Positions 36,861 through 45,368 of a DNA stretch of 64,000 nucleotides are shown here, piece by piece (positions within the stretch are counted from its first letter, which is position 1; the number at the start of each line of letters is the position of its first letter). Where the stretch lies: positions 1 to 64,000 of the forward strand of contig QAZA01000001.1 in the NCBI GenBank assembly GCA_003054695.1, in the 5' to 3' direction. The notes under the pieces were generated by a model that saw nothing but the letters and a program-made list of their open reading frames with translations, was not told where the DNA came from and did not search any database. This DNA comes from Verrucomicrobia bacterium LW23. GTDB taxonomy: Bacteria; Verrucomicrobiota; Verrucomicrobiia; Methylacidiphilales; UBA1321. The position numbers were made by a program, and so were the translations under genes.

Positions 36861-37012
36861 GCCGTCCCCCCCCCCGAGCGGCCCCAAACCACCCCGAGCC
36901 GCGCGGCGCCCGGACTCGGCCCAGCCTCCCCACAAAAAAGACGAGCCATCTCCCCCGATTTTACTTGCAATCCAGCAGAGGATCGCGTAGCTTGACCTCT
37001 CACCAACCAACC

Positions 37013-37373
37013 GGGGGCGCACTGGTTTCGACTGAAGCTCAGGGGTGGTTGCTGCAAGCCGAGGATTGAGAAGGTGTCCTCGTAAATCTCCCTTTTCAAA
37101 AATCAAACGCCAATGAAGAACTGGCCCTCGCTGCCTAAATAAAAAACAGGCACGACGTCGCTACCCTGACTCCTGCTAGGGAATAGCGGCGACATTCAGC
37201 AGGGCTCTCCGCCAGGTGGGACACCGACCTGTCACGGGAGTATTAACGCGGTGACTAAGGGCGAAGGGTGAGCCGTTGCACAACCTTCGCCACCAAAACC
37301 CATACAACGGACACGCTTGTAGATGCAGCCATGACTCAGTTTTAGGACGCGGGTTCAACTCCCGCCGCCTCCA
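37013..37373 (+). ncRNA. ssrA: Transfer-messenger RNA (tmRNA)
   Basis: The tRNA-like ends pair: 5' GGGGGCG (37013-37019) with 3' CGCCTCC (37366-37372), discriminator A, CCA not encoded. The 5' end continues CACTGGTTTCGACTGAAGCT, the D-loop-like signature of tmRNA, and the 3' end has the T-arm GCGGGTTCAACTCCCGC. The tag reading frame at 37109-37138 encodes ANEELALAA and stops at TAA; the AAC just before could be the resume codon, giving NANEELALAA. tmRNA rescues stalled ribosomes with SmpB. A T-run directly after the 3' end may terminate it. Confidence 0.95.
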
Positions 37374-37463
37374 CTATTTTTTCGGATTGCCTGCGTGTGT
37401 CTGAGCGTGCGTGCGGGTTGTATTGACAGCCTTTGCATTGGGGCCGTAGGGTTCGTTCTAACT

Positions 37464-38414
37464 ATGGTGATACGTTGCGGTATATTCTATCTGCTGTGGG
37501 TGGGGGTTATTCTCTTTTGTGCTCCGTTTACGGGGCGGGCTGAGGAGCCGCTGATTGCGCAATATAACGAGGCGTTGGAGAAGTTACGGGCAAACGGGCC
37601 GACGCAGGAGGCGCGTGACGTGTTTCGGGAGGAGTGGAGCAGGCGGCTGGAGACGGCGGCGGCGGAGTCGGGGGCCTCGCAGGAGCTGAAGGTGTTTGCC
37701 TATCAACGGCTTGTGGAGTGGGCGACGTTGAGGGATTCGCCCAAGGCGTTGCACTACACGAGGTTGCTTGTTGCGGAGCAGACGGATCCCCGGGAGAAGG
37801 CTTATTGGCAGATTAATGGCGCCGTTATTGCGTACCTGGAGGCAGGGAAGCAGGCCCGTAAGCCGACGGCCAAGGCCGCTGCGTTGGAGGCGTTGCCCTG
37901 GTTTGAGGGGGCGGTGGCGCTTATCAAGGCGCTACCTGAACTCCGGGGTGGTGTGGAGGGGCGGGTTCCGTCGTTTTACGGCAACTATGCCAGTATGCTG
38001 GAGCAGGCGGAGCGCCCGGAGGAGGCGATTGCCGTGCTTAAGGAGGGGCTGGAGCTGTTTAAGCAGGGCCGGCTGGAACCTGTCAAAATCATTGGAGGGC
38101 GGCCCGCGGGGATGCCTGATGATCAGCAGCAGCTGGAGCTTCAGCTGCTGGAGATGTCCATCCGCCATAGTGACTCCGACAGCGCTATCGCGGTGCTGAT
38201 GTGCCTGGGCGGCAAGGATTTGCAGAAAAATAAGAGGCTGTTTCGCCAGGTGGAGATTGCGTTGATAGAAGGGCTACGCAACTTCAACGGCAAGAAGCCT
38301 TTACGGATGGGCGGGCTGGGCAGGTATCTGGAGGAATCCGGCTTGCTGGCTGTGATGGATAAGGAGATTGCTCAGATGGTGTCGGAGTACAAGGCGCGGG
38401 AAGGCAAGCGCTGA
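37464..38414 (+). CDS. Secreted TPR-like protein of unknown function
   Basis: Signal peptide IFYLLWVGVILFCAPFTGRA is followed by a helical protein with TPR-like spacing: IAQYNEALEKLRANGPTQEA, RLVEWATLRDSPKALHYTRL, YGNYASMLEQAERPEEAIAV, KEGLELFKQGRLEPV. No enzyme motif is visible. ATG 37464 is chosen for its signal peptide; an ATG at 37395 would add 23 residues. Third-position G/T use looks more relaxed than in the neighbours, and the gene begins 90 bases after the tmRNA 3' end, a frequent island insertion point. Confidence 0.65.
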   Translation: MVIRCGIFYLLWVGVILFCAPFTGRAEEPLIAQYNEALEKLRANGPTQEARDVFREEWSRRLETAAAESGASQELKVFAYQRLVEWATLRDSPKALHYTRLLVAEQTDPREKAYWQINGAVIAYLEAGKQARKPTAKAAALEALPWFEGAVALIKALPELRGGVEGRVPSFYGNYASMLEQAERPEEAIAVLKEGLELFKQGRLEPVKIIGGRPAGMPDDQQQLELQLLEMSIRHSDSDSAIAVLMCLGGKDLQKNKRLFRQVEIALIEGLRNFNGKKPLRMGGLGRYLEESGLLAVMDKEIAQMVSEYKAREGKR

Positions 38415-38579
38415 CGATGTGCCGGATCTGAAGCACAGGGTCTCATCTCGTTGCTGAACATCCACAGCACGCCCGGTGGGCGAACCCATTTCTGAGGCTT
38501 CGCCGATCCGCCTTGTCCCTCGGTCCTTTGCGTCGTGGTGCCTTGGGGGGGAAAGATAAAGATCGCCTCCGCGGCTGCC

Positions 38580-39284
38580 TCAGCCGCCGTCTTTATCCCG
38601 CTTTTCCAGGCTCATGCCGCCGGCGCCGGCTTCCTGCAGCAGGTTGCCTACGGCGGCGAAGTAGCGCAGGGCGTCTTTGTCGGCGTCATCGCCCAGGCTG
38701 GCGGGGTAGCTGTAGCGGATTTTGAAGAAGTTGCCTTTGTAGCCGGTCATCAGCAGGTAGGAGATGACGGGGACGCCGTCTTTGGTGTTGAAGCTGAGCT
38801 TGATGTAGCGCATTTTGGGGGCGCCGTTTTTGCCCATGGTGGCGATGCCGGTGTCGAGTTCGCGCACGTCGCTGTAGAGCTTTTTGTCCTGCAGGGCAAA
38901 GACTTCGCCTTTGGAGCGCTCGAGCTCTTCGCGGATGACCTCGTTGTTGGGGTCGGCGGGGATGCCCCGCTTCTTCATGTTGTAGATGTAGATGTTGGAC
39001 TTGGCGCCGCTGGGGCTGCTGTAACCGATGGAGCTGCCGAGGCCGGGCATTTTCGACTCGAAATCCTGCGCGATGCCGCGGGTCTGGCCGGCCAGGTCCT
39101 GAGGGAAGTTCAGGCCGGTGGCGGCGTCGGTGTAAGTGGGGGCGGTGGTGGTGCCGGCCGAGGGGGCGGAGGAGGAGGCGCCGCTTTGCGCCATGGCCGC
39201 CGTGGGCGGGGGGCTGTACGTCAGGGTGGCGGTCAGGGCCGCCAGTGCGAGGAGTCGAAGCGCGCTGCCTGGGGTGGGGTGCAT
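38580..39284 (-). CDS. Unknown exported protein
   Basis: An N-terminal signal peptide (LRLLALAALTATLTYSPPPT, AAMAQSG) precedes a Ser/Ala/Thr-rich linker and a compact domain. The domain begins TGLNFPQDLAGQTRGIAQDF and continues GLGSSIGYSSPSGAKSNIYI, MRYIKLSFNTKDGVPVISYL and YKGNFFKIRYSYPASLGDD. This looks like a single alpha/beta domain with a C-terminal helix. I do not recognise the family. It is a single-gene unit. Confidence 0.6.
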   Translation of the reverse strand: MHPTPGSALRLLALAALTATLTYSPPPTAAMAQSGASSSAPSAGTTTAPTYTDAATGLNFPQDLAGQTRGIAQDFESKMPGLGSSIGYSSPSGAKSNIYIYNMKKRGIPADPNNEVIREELERSKGEVFALQDKKLYSDVRELDTGIATMGKNGAPKMRYIKLSFNTKDGVPVISYLLMTGYKGNFFKIRYSYPASLGDDADKDALRYFAAVGNLLQEAGAGGMSLEKRDKDGG

Positions 39285-39637
39285 GGTTGCGAAGGGGTGA
39301 TGGGTGCCGGGGGTGGCTCCTCGTGCCAGGCGAAATCAGGATGGGAATGCGCCGGCTGTGTGGAGTAGTCCGTGTTTCTGGGGAAACGGCATGGTGCCGC
39401 GAGGAGGCGGGGGAGGGCAGGGCGGAAATCGGTCAACCGTCCAGGCCGGGCACGAGCGCTGACGTGCCGGCATGTCGCTGGGGGCGGGCGCGATGGGTGG
39501 AGCGTCGTGCGTCGTACGTGGTGCGCGATGCGCGATGGGGATTTTGCCCTTCCGCTCTTTCTCCCTTTCGCCTTATCTTGCCTGCTTCTTTCTAAAGTTT
39601 ACGTTTTCCGTCTCGTCCAGTGTCCTGGGTGAGGTTG

Positions 39638-39775
39638 AAAATCCGGAGCGTTCTGCAGGAACGTAACATCGTCAGGCAGAGGCTGTTGCGTCCCTGCAGC
39701 ACGCGATTTTTTTCGGCCTCGCACCCAGGGGCTTAGGCCTCTGGGCTACAGGCGTTCGCGCCTTTGGCGCTTCGG
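39638..39775. repeat. Diverged copy of the nested palindromic repeat
   Basis: Order of parts: aaaatccggagcgttctgca, aggctgttgcgtccctgcag, cccaggggcttaggcctctg, ggctacaggcgttcgcgcct and ttggcgcttcgga. It matches the centre and right half of the element at 44527-44709 with scattered changes, mostly paired so that hairpins are kept. It lies in the 540-bp gap 39285-39824, otherwise without a gene. Confidence 0.7.
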
Positions 39776-39824
39776 ATCATGTCATGTCTGCGCTTGTATG
39801 GAAACCGCTCTGGCCGGGGCCGGG

Positions 39825-40874
39825 TTATTCGGAGACGCAAATGCGCCCTCGTACGGCGTGGGAGTGGGCGCCGACACCGGCGAGGCCCGTGCCTTGCTTC
39901 TCCACGGGCAGGATAACGTCCGTACCGTAGGAGGTGGCGAAGGTGGCAAGGAGGGCGGTGGCGACGGAGGGGATGGTCGGCTCCGGCGCGACGGAGGCGA
40001 CGACGATTTCCGGGGTGCCAAGCTTCTCCACCGCAGCGCAGAAGCCGACAATGTTGACCAGCGCGCCGGTGGCGCCGCCCACGGAGAGGAACTTTACGTC
40101 GTCGAGCCTTGTTGAGGCGGAGAGCCGTGCCTCGGGAGTGCCGGCGGGTGTGGCGTGGCCGGCCGTGGCGGCGTCCTCGGCCGCGGCCAGGCGTGCGAAG
40201 GCGGCCAGGGAGCGCTCCCGCACAAAGGGGCTGAGGGCGCTTTCGGAGATCAGCTCGCGCACCTGGGCCCACGTGCGGGCTTGAGGGGCGGGGGCGGCGT
40301 CGTGGGCGTGGCCGGTGTGGGTGTGGGAGTGCTCGTGGTCATGATCATGACTATGCTTGTGGTCATGATGATGCTTATGTTCAGACTCCTCGAACTCATC
40401 CACCTCCTCGTGCGCGTGCGGGTGAGTATGCGAGTGCGAATGCGAGTGTCCGTGGTCATGAGTGTGGCTATGGCCATGCTCGTGCTCATGGTCGTGGTCG
40501 TGGCCCTGCTTCTCACCATCATCGTGCCCATCATCGTGCCCATCATCGTGCCCATGGTCGTGATCATGATCGTGGCCGCACCCGCAGCAGGTGCCTTTGC
40601 CATGATCATGCTTGTGGCCGTCCCCGTGCGCATGCCCGTGCCCGCCGTGGGCGCAGCTGTCGCCGGGGGATCCATGCACGTGCACCGTAAAGCGGATGCC
40701 GGACGCGCCGTCGGCGGACGTCACCTGATCCGCATGCAGATGATACTCCCCGTCCAGATCCAGCTTGCCCAGCTCCCACTCCAGGGAGGAGAGTTTGACG
40801 CCGAGATCAAGCATCACACCAACAAGGGCCTCCGCCGCCACCGGCGCAGGGCATTCCAAAGCAATAGTTTTCAT
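39825..40874 (-). CDS. LarC-like (DUF111) protein with a very long His-rich tract
   Basis: The start MKTIALECPAPVAAEALVGV aligns with the LarC N-terminus, as do LDLDGEYHLHADQVTSADG and later ISESALSPFVRERSLAAFAR and VNIVGFCAAVEKLG. LarC inserts nickel into the pincer cofactor of lactate racemase. Here the normal GISGDM and HEVGAxDxIxD motifs are replaced (PAPVAAEAL, LSVGGATGALVN), and the C-terminal LarC2 domain is absent. Between residues ~64 and ~191 lies a His/Asp/Glu/Gly tract with a CCGC cluster and three exact copies of a 12-bp unit. It may store or deliver nickel or zinc; cofactor synthesis is doubtful. ATG 40874 is used. Confidence 0.65.
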   Translation of the reverse strand: MKTIALECPAPVAAEALVGVMLDLGVKLSSLEWELGKLDLDGEYHLHADQVTSADGASGIRFTVHVHGSPGDSCAHGGHGHAHGDGHKHDHGKGTCCGCGHDHDHDHGHDDGHDDGHDDGEKQGHDHDHEHEHGHSHTHDHGHSHSHSHTHPHAHEEVDEFEESEHKHHHDHKHSHDHDHEHSHTHTGHAHDAAPAPQARTWAQVRELISESALSPFVRERSLAAFARLAAAEDAATAGHATPAGTPEARLSASTRLDDVKFLSVGGATGALVNIVGFCAAVEKLGTPEIVVASVAPEPTIPSVATALLATFATSYGTDVILPVEKQGTGLAGVGAHSHAVRGRICVSE

Positions 40875-41059
40875 GAATAGAAGGAAAAATCCGGGCGCAG
40901 TCCCGCAAACCAATTCTGCCTGAGTATCGCCCCACTATGCACACCCTGTCAACCAGCCTCGCGACGATGGGGCGTCGAAGATCGGCGAGCAGGAGGCGTG
41001 TGGGTAAGGGGCGACGTCCCACATTGACGTAGTCCCACTTTGGTGGTAAGATCGACCTT

Positions 41060-41335
41060 ATGATCGAATTTGTACAGAATTTCAGGCCGGACTCCAAAGG
41101 GCGGATATCCTTGGGCAAACTTGCGAAAGGAGTCAGTAGCTTCCGAGCCCGTAAGACGGCGGAAGGCCACATCATCCTGGAACCCTTTTGCGAAATCCCC
41201 GCCCGTGAGAAATGGCTGTTTGAAAACGCTGCCGCCCTGGGTGCAGTAAAGGCCGGCCTTGCGCAGGCTGCCGAGGGGAAAACGCGATCGCTGGGCAGCT
41301 TTGCCCGGCACATCGATGATGAGGAGACAGCGTAG
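41060..41335 (+). CDS. Type II antitoxin
   Basis: The 91-residue protein opens with a beta-type segment, RPDSKGRISLGKLAKGVSSF, and has IILEPFCEIPAREKWLFENA, AALGAVKAGLAQAAEGKTRS. This layout (SKGR-x-SLGK...PAREAWLF-x-N) is known for antitoxins paired with RelE/ParE toxins. It ends three bases before the toxin start. Upstream, two gacgt-containing direct repeats (41008-41034) could be the autoregulatory operator. Confidence 0.8.
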   Translation: MIEFVQNFRPDSKGRISLGKLAKGVSSFRARKTAEGHIILEPFCEIPAREKWLFENAAALGAVKAGLAQAAEGKTRSLGSFARHIDDEETA

Positions 41336-41338
41336 AAG

Positions 41339-41635
41339 ATGGCCTTTGCACTCCTGTTTACGGAGCAGGCTGAATCGGACCTGAGATCTCTCGAGAAGAA
41401 CACGAGCCCCGTCAAGCGCCTCAAGGCCGTACGAAAGGCGCTCGCTTACCTGGAATCCAATCCCCGACATCCCTGTCTAAACATCCACACATATAGTGCA
41501 TTGACCGGGCCGAAACGGGAGGAAATCTTTGAGGCCTACGCCGAGAATAAGACGCCGGCAGCTTACCGGATCTTCTGGTTTTACGGCCCTGGCACGAAGG
41601 AAATCACGATCATCGCCATCACGCCCCATCCGTAG
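41339..41635 (+). CDS. RelE/ParE-family toxin
   Basis: The 98-residue protein has the RelE/ParE fold signature: FALLFTEQAESDLRSLEKN, a helical part KAVRKALAYLESNPRHPC, then AYRIFWFYGPGTKEITIIAI with the usual terminal beta strands. Such toxins cleave ribosome-bound mRNA or poison gyrase; which cannot be told. Complete and in frame with its antitoxin, so the module looks functional, unlike the remnant at 4597-4898. Confidence 0.85.
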   Translation: MAFALLFTEQAESDLRSLEKNTSPVKRLKAVRKALAYLESNPRHPCLNIHTYSALTGPKREEIFEAYAENKTPAAYRIFWFYGPGTKEITIIAITPHP

Positions 41636-41685
41636 CGTTTTCTCTCCGGATGGGGGCGAATGGAAATCGCTCAGCTCCGCCGGCC

Positions 41686-44268
41686 TTACCCTGCCGCCAC
41701 GGTGCGGGTGGCGATTTGCTGAGCGCCCAGCTTGCCCAGAGGCGTGGCTTTGCCGCCGAGGGTCAGCGTGGCATCCGCCTGGGACGCCGTGCGGTTTTGC
41801 ACACGCACGCTCACGCCGCCGGCTTCCGTGCGCCGCGCGGCCAGCAGGCGCGTGGCGGCCGGCTGGAGGCTGCCGAGGGAGCCGGGGGAGGGGAGGGCGG
41901 GCTTTGCGGGCGCGCCAGGTGTAACCAGCTGCGCCACAGGGGGATGAATCAGCGCGTTGACGACGGTGTCCGGATCCACAGCGCCGGCAAAGAGCGCGAG
42001 GCGGAACTTCAGCTCGCCGCTGTCCACGGCCGGCTCCCACATCTTTTCCTCGGCGCGGGTGGGGACGTCGTTAGCGTAGCGGGTGGCGCGGGCCAGGGTC
42101 AGGCGGGTCTCGGTGGGGAGGAAGTCCGCGTCGCTCAGTACGTCGCTGGCCACGCCCACCACGTCGCCGCGCTCATTGTGGCGCGTGAACCAGCGGCCGA
42201 CGGGCAGCTGGCCGCGGCGCGTGCGCAGGGCGGTGGCGCCGGGCATGTCGCACAGGGCGTCGCCCCGGCTAGGCAACACCAGCTGGAGGCGGGCGCTGCG
42301 CTCGTTCATCAGCAGGCGGCCTTGCACCACCAGCCACGGCGTGTTGCGCGCGGCCTGAAAGGTCAGGTCCAGCCACGACCGCGCGCCGCTCCAGCGCGTC
42401 CACAGGGTGGCGCGCTCGGGGCCGGACTCCACGACTTTGCTGTGCGTCAGGGCCCATTCCTCGCGCAGCGTGTCCAGCTGCCAGCTGTCGGGTTCCTCAT
42501 TCATGCCGCCCCAGCTGCCGTAGATGTCGTCCATAAGCCGCACGCGCAGGCCGCCGGGGCCGAAGAAGGGGGAGCTGTCGTGCTCGATGACAATGCGCTC
42601 CGCGGAGGCGGAGTCGGTGCCGCCGCCCGGCGAGACGCGCGGGACGGAGACGCCCCAGCCGCCTCCGTCGATCCATGGCGCCGCCTGGTACTCGCTGCGT
42701 GCCGTCCCGGGCGCGTCGGCATCGGCGAGCGGCAGGCTTCCGGCGCTCGTATCACTTTGCGCCGCAGGGAATTGCGGCTTGGCGGGGGCGCAGCCAAAGC
42801 GCACCACGCGCCAGCCAAAGGCGGGGATCTCCAGCGGCAGCACGACGCGTTTGCGCCACGCCAGCTCCGGCATGCTGGTGTGCTCGGTCTGGATCTCCTG
42901 GAAGGGCAGCAGGGCGCCGGCTTCGTCGCGCAGCTCAATGGGGAACTCGGCGGGGCGGTCCTTATAGGCCCAGCTGGGCCGGTAGTCCATGGAGGTCTCC
43001 AGCTCCACCGGGCCGCTGAAGGGGACGGGCAGGGCGTTCCAGATCAGCAAGGGCACAGGGGTGGGGGCGTCGGGATCAGCCGGGCGCGGCACGGTTGTAT
43101 CGACATGTTGCGCCAGCAGGTTCATCGCCTCAAAGCGCGCCTTGTGGGCGTGATGGATGGCCAGGCCCACCCACGCCATCTGCTCCTCCATGGCGCGCTC
43201 AATGCTGGTGCCGGGCAGGATGTCGTGGAAGGCGTTGAACAACAAAGCGTTCCAGCTTTCGTCCAGCGATTGCGCGGGGCCGGCGGCGTTACCGTCCAGT
43301 GCGTTATGGATAAGAGTTTGGGTAATCTCCGCCGAAACCACCGCCGCCTCGGCATGACGGTAATGCGCCTTGAACTTCTGCACCGACGAGTAGCAGCCGC
43401 GCAGGCAGTAGCCCAGATCTCCCTGCACGTGAGGCACTTGCGCCGCCCGGGCCGCGTCGCCCAGCTCCTCCTCGCGCAGCGCGCGGAAGAAGCTGTGCAG
43501 CGTGGCATACTTGACGGTAACGCCCGGGTGCTTCGCGGCCCACTCGCGCAGCTCCGCAATGTGGCGGCGGGAGGGGCCGCCGCCGTGGTTGCCCAGGCCC
43601 ATCAGCACGCCCGCGTTGCGCCAGGGCTGGGTGGCACAGCCCTTCAGCGTGGTGTCCAGCACCTCCGGCAGGTTGGCGCGCTCCGAGCAATACCAGGGAG
43701 CGTGCTGGCGATAGCAGAGCAGCGGATCGCCAAAGTCGGTATCCCACCAGAACATGGGGGAGGGGAGGTGGTACTCGCGCTCCTGCGGCCGCGTAAACGT
43801 AAAGCCTTCCATCCCAAAGCTTCGCAGAATGCCGGGCCACCCGGCCGTGTGGCCAAAGCTGTCCGCCTGCCACGCGATGGTAGGGCGCACGCCAAGCTCG
43901 CGCTGAAAGTAGGCGAGCGACTCCTCAAACTGCCGGCACAGCGTCTCGGTGGACGTGAGGTTGGAGTCCGGCTGAATATGCGTGCCGCCCACCACATCCC
44001 ACCGCCCCTGCTCTATATATGCGCGGATGCGGCGGAAGGTGCAGGGCGATGTCTTCTGGATGTGCTGATAAATCGCCGCCTCGCCGCGGATAAAGGTGAG
44101 TTCCGGGAACTCATCCATCATGTCCAGCATGGTGGTGACGGTGGTGAGCCCCTCGCTAAGCCCCTCGCGCCAGTCCCACAGCCACACGGGATCCAGGTGT
44201 GCGTTGGGGATGATATGGAAGGTGAGGGGCAGGGGGGAGGTTGCGGGGGACGACGAGATGGTGGACAT
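41686..44268 (-). CDS. Glycoside hydrolase family 38 alpha-mannosidase
   Basis: GH38 enzymes release alpha-linked mannose and need one zinc ion. The metal site starts at IIPNAHLDPVWLWDWREG (His24, Asp26), and the nucleophile is Asp136 in IAWQADSFGHTAGWPGIL. A later FHDILPGTSIERAM supplies another zinc ligand. The C-terminal half is beta-rich as in the family. 860 residues is normal. No signal peptide, so it is probably cytoplasmic and acts on imported oligosaccharides. No sugar transporter is adjacent. Confidence 0.92.
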   Translation of the reverse strand: MSTISSSPATSPLPLTFHIIPNAHLDPVWLWDWREGLSEGLTTVTTMLDMMDEFPELTFIRGEAAIYQHIQKTSPCTFRRIRAYIEQGRWDVVGGTHIQPDSNLTSTETLCRQFEESLAYFQRELGVRPTIAWQADSFGHTAGWPGILRSFGMEGFTFTRPQEREYHLPSPMFWWDTDFGDPLLCYRQHAPWYCSERANLPEVLDTTLKGCATQPWRNAGVLMGLGNHGGGPSRRHIAELREWAAKHPGVTVKYATLHSFFRALREEELGDAARAAQVPHVQGDLGYCLRGCYSSVQKFKAHYRHAEAAVVSAEITQTLIHNALDGNAAGPAQSLDESWNALLFNAFHDILPGTSIERAMEEQMAWVGLAIHHAHKARFEAMNLLAQHVDTTVPRPADPDAPTPVPLLIWNALPVPFSGPVELETSMDYRPSWAYKDRPAEFPIELRDEAGALLPFQEIQTEHTSMPELAWRKRVVLPLEIPAFGWRVVRFGCAPAKPQFPAAQSDTSAGSLPLADADAPGTARSEYQAAPWIDGGGWGVSVPRVSPGGGTDSASAERIVIEHDSSPFFGPGGLRVRLMDDIYGSWGGMNEEPDSWQLDTLREEWALTHSKVVESGPERATLWTRWSGARSWLDLTFQAARNTPWLVVQGRLLMNERSARLQLVLPSRGDALCDMPGATALRTRRGQLPVGRWFTRHNERGDVVGVASDVLSDADFLPTETRLTLARATRYANDVPTRAEEKMWEPAVDSGELKFRLALFAGAVDPDTVVNALIHPPVAQLVTPGAPAKPALPSPGSLGSLQPAATRLLAARRTEAGGVSVRVQNRTASQADATLTLGGKATPLGKLGAQQIATRTVAAG

Positions 44269-44526
44269 AGGTTGGCCGCCAGGGGCGGGAAAAGGGGAAA
44301 TTGCCTGAAGAAAGGGCTAATAGTTTCTTCTTTAAAGGAGAATAGCAAGTGCGAAGACTTCCCTCTTTTCAACATTTTATGCTACCCGTCAGACCAATTC
44401 GCAAAGTTATTTGCGAATTGGTCTGACATGGCGGAACTGGCTTTCAAACGCGCGCTGGGTTTCTTCTATAAAGAAGCGTGGCGTCGGACCCGTTTTGACA
44501 CGAGGATGGCTACGGCATCCTCTGGA

Positions 44527-44709
44527 GCGCCAGAGGCGCGAAAGCCTATAGCCCAGGGCGTGAGCCCTGGTTAAGAACGAAAATCCGCAGCGTTCTGTAG
44601 GAACGCAACCTTGCCAGGCAAGGCTGTTGCGTCCCTACAGGACGCGATGCTTCTATTACGCGTACGCAGGGCTCACGCCCTGGGCTATAGGCTTTCGCGC
44701 CTGTGGCGC
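44527..44709. repeat. Complete nested palindromic repeat (type copy)
   Basis: Outer arms 44527-44569 and 44667-44709 are 43-bp reverse complements with one mismatch. Inside, gcgttctgtaggaacgcaac and gttgcgtccctacaggacgc pair with two mismatches around a cttgccaggcaag hairpin. Related copies are at 16851-16976, 22368-22484 and 39638-39775, and a short motif copy is near 153-176. No coding capacity; probably a MITE-like or REP-like element. It fills most of the 476-bp gap before rex. Confidence 0.85.
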
Positions 44710-44744
44710 ATCAGAGTATGCGGAGGGGTACAGCCGCGCTCCAC

Positions 44745-45368
44745 CTACCTGATAAAATAAGCCAGATTCTCCAGCTCAATCGCCAGATTCACATTATTGG
44801 CGGCCACATCCTCAGGCACCTGCAGTAATATAGGGGCGAAGTTGAGGATGCCCTGCACGCCGGCGCGTACCAGCTCGTTGGTCACCTCCTGCGCCACGGC
44901 GCCGGGGACGGCCAGGATGGCCAGCTTCACGTCGTGCTTGGCCATGTAGGCGGGCATGTCGGCCATGGGGTAGATGGGGACGGGGGCGGCTTTGGTGCGT
45001 TTGCGGCTGGGCTCGATATCGAAGCCGGCCACGATCTCAAAGCCTTCCTTCGCAAACCCTTGATAGCTAAGCAGTGCGGAGCCCAGGTTGCCGACGCCCA
45101 CCAGCGCGACGGGCAGCAGGCGGTTAGTGCCCATCGTCTCGTTGATGCGGCGCAGAAGCTCCGGCACATTATAGCCCAGCCCGCGCCGGCCAAAGTTGCC
45201 CAGGTAGGTGAGGTCCTTGCGAAGCTGCGCCGGCTTCACGCCCGTGGCTTTGGCAAGTGCCTCGGACGAAACAGTTTCCACCTTGTTTTCCACCAGGCGG
45301 CTTAGGCAGCGGGAGTAGAGGGAGAGGCGATAGATGCTCTTGCGGGGAATCTGAGTTCTGTCGATCAT
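44745..45368 (-). CDS. rex: Redox-sensing transcriptional repressor Rex
   Basis: Rex binds DNA when NADH is low and leaves when NADH rises. The N-terminal winged helix is KSIYRLSLYSRCLSRLVENK, LAKATGVKPAQLRKDLTYLG; the NAD(H)-binding Rossmann domain has LPVALVGVGNLGSALLSYQG and continues to EIVAGFDIEPSRK. The C-terminal swapped helix ends LAIELENLAYFIR. 207 residues is normal. It diverges from the actA operon, whose upstream region holds a Rex operator at 45810-45827. Confidence 0.95.
   Translation of the reverse strand: MIDRTQIPRKSIYRLSLYSRCLSRLVENKVETVSSEALAKATGVKPAQLRKDLTYLGNFGRRGLGYNVPELLRRINETMGTNRLLPVALVGVGNLGSALLSYQGFAKEGFEIVAGFDIEPSRKRTKAAPVPIYPMADMPAYMAKHDVKLAILAVPGAVAQEVTNELVRAGVQGILNFAPILLQVPEDVAANNVNLAIELENLAYFIR

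Noticed and set aside
37340-37373. Attachment-site duplication of the tmRNA 3' end
   Set aside because: No second copy of the T-arm/acceptor sequence was seen in the following 26 kb, so an integrated island cannot be shown here.
40320-40640. CRISPR-like or satellite array suggested by the repetitive look
   Set aside because: The repetition is codon-level His/Asp/Gly coding in the LarC-like gene; units are short, degenerate and in frame, without spacers.
41650-44574. A 974-codon plus-strand frame opposite the GH38 gene
   Set aside because: The minus strand has all GH38 catalytic motifs; the plus frame is a compositional shadow.
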